In this document: positions 63,453-64,000 of the stretch, piece after piece
Position numbering within the stretch: the first letter of the stretch is position 1
Layout of the letters: each line of letters begins with the position of its first letter
Assembly (NCBI RefSeq): GCF_900112425.1
Contig: NZ_FOLP01000003.1
Location: 186,001 to 250,000 of the forward strand
Reading direction: 5' to 3'
DNA length: 64,000 nt
From: Variovorax sp. OK212
GTDB lineage: Bacteria; Pseudomonadota; Gammaproteobacteria; Burkholderiales; Burkholderiaceae_C
Notes under the pieces: generated by a model
What the model was told of the DNA's origin: nothing
Databases searched by the model: none
What the model saw: the letters and a program-made list of their open reading frames with translations, nothing else
Program-made: the position numbers and the translations under genes

Positions 63453-64000
63453 CTAACGCGCGCTGGCGCCGGCCACCAACTCGGCCAGGGCGCTGCGGGT
63501 CACAAGCAAGACCTGGTCCTCGCCCGCCGAGGTTTCGAGCCAGACCACCTCGAGCTGCGGAAACGCCGCCTCGAAATAGTCGCGCTCGTTGCCGATTTCC
63601 AGCACCAGCACGGCGCGTTCGCTCATGCGCGCTGGCGCGTCGGCGAACAGCCGGCGCACGAAGTCCATGCCGTCGGTGCCGCCGGCCAGCGCCAGTTCGG
63701 GCTCGGCGCGGTATTCGGCGGGCAGGGCGGCCATGCTCTCGCTGTTCACGTAAGGCGGGTTGCACAGCACCAGGTCGTAGGGGCCGGGCACGTTGTTCAG
63801 GCCGTCCGATTCGATCAGCGTGACGCGCGCGTCCAGCTCATGGCGCGTGACGTTGATGGCCGCCACCTCGAGCGCTTCGACCGACAGGTCGGCCGCGTCC
63901 ACCGTCACGTCGGGGTAGGTGAGCGCCGCCAGCACCGCGAGGCTGCCGTTGCCGGTGCACAGGTCCAGCACGCGCTGCGTGTGTTCGCCCAGCCAGTAGT
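63453..64000 (-). CDS. prmB: N5-glutamine methyltransferase PrmB/HemK type, C-terminal part (5' end outside window)
   Basis: The C-terminal about 182 residues of a glutamine methyltransferase; the frame remains open to the window edge. SAM motif I is VLDLCTGNGSLAVLAA, and the catalytic NPPY motif is LVLCNPPYVNSESM. The VNSESM continuation points to PrmB (ribosomal protein L3 modification) rather than PrmC (release factors), but without the N-terminus this is not certain. Confidence 0.85.
   Translation of the reverse strand, partial: YWLGEHTQRVLDLCTGNGSLAVLAALTYPDVTVDAADLSVEALEVAAINVTRHELDARVTLIESDGLNNVPGPYDLVLCNPPYVNSESMAALPAEYRAEPELALAGGTDGMDFVRRLFADAPARMSERAVLVLEIGNERDYFEAAFPQLEVVWLETSAGEDQVLLVTRSALAELVAGASAR

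Overview
The window is GC-rich (about two thirds G+C) chromosomal DNA of a betaproteobacterium. Gene content and protein sequence point to Burkholderiales, family Comamonadaceae, most likely Variovorax or a close relative. Evidence includes the ssuDCAB-metY-ssuF sulfonate operon, the sbp-cysTWA operon, the yebC-purD-hemF-nadD-rsfS-rlmH-maf-rng train, tolB-pal-cpoB, and short hairpin repeats of the kind scattered through Comamonadaceae genomes. The genus call is inference. No insertion sequence, CRISPR array, rRNA or replication origin was seen, and no stretch longer than about 250 bases lacks a gene. Coding density is very high, with many ATGA, GTGA and TGATG overlaps.

Layout. 1-5422 (+): end of ssuD, then ssuC, an SsuA-type binding protein, ssuB, metY, a RutE-type nitroreductase and ssuF, closed by a strong terminator. 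5478-9506: an unknown protein, epsC-type cysE overlapping a small XRE regulator, then an AraC-GyrI regulator coupled to an alpha/beta hydrolase. 9620-12332: a flavin-dependent halogenase-like enzyme and a solitary HipA-family kinase (YjjJ type). 12419-16302 (-): Asp/Glu-racemase-like, ketopantoate-reductase-like and SolA-like proteins with a second SsuA-type binding protein. It is divergent from an amino-acid ABC importer that has no ATPase gene (16471-18759). 18812-21132: FMN reductase, then azoR divergent from its likely LysR regulator. 21313-26964: 1-Cys peroxiredoxin, RBBP9-type hydrolase, sbp-cysT-cysW-cysA, dsbB. 27176-31741: macA-macB and a NodT-type outer-membrane factor. 31835-35240 (-): UbiE-like methyltransferase, XanB2/Hyg5-type chorismatase, acyltransferase and family-2 glycosyltransferase. 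35359-43005 (+): yebC, purD, hemF, nadD, rsfS, rlmH, a PhyH-like oxygenase, maf, rng. 43019-50842: msbA, divergent tolB-pal-cpoB, tcdA, tRNA-Lys, and an MHYT-GGDEF-EAL protein. 50938-58500 (-): TauE/SafE exporter, then an RND tripartite pump operon whose last gene is an AraC regulator. 58747-64000: fasciclin protein, a phage-like CI/Cro-type pair around a palindromic operator, two small hypothetical genes, an ABC-F ATPase and the 3' part of prmB.

How it fits together. Much of the first 26 kb concerns sulfur: sulfonate uptake and desulfonation (ssu), sulfate uptake (sbp-cysTWA), O-acetylserine synthesis (cysE) and sulfide incorporation (metY). The middle is cell-envelope export (macAB, RND, msbA, tol-pal) and housekeeping ribosome/RNA maturation.

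Most notable signals. (1) At least eight genes carry short tandem repeats, mostly 9-nt period, at or across their 3' ends, with unrelated unit sequences. (2) A hairpin-type dispersed repeat is embedded in frame in nadD. (3) An intrinsic-terminator-like hairpin sits inside the first codons of cysT. (4) A perfect 12-bp-arm palindrome with outward -10 boxes lies between the CI/Cro-like genes. (5) A chorismatase-methyltransferase-acyltransferase-glycosyltransferase operon has no assigned pathway.
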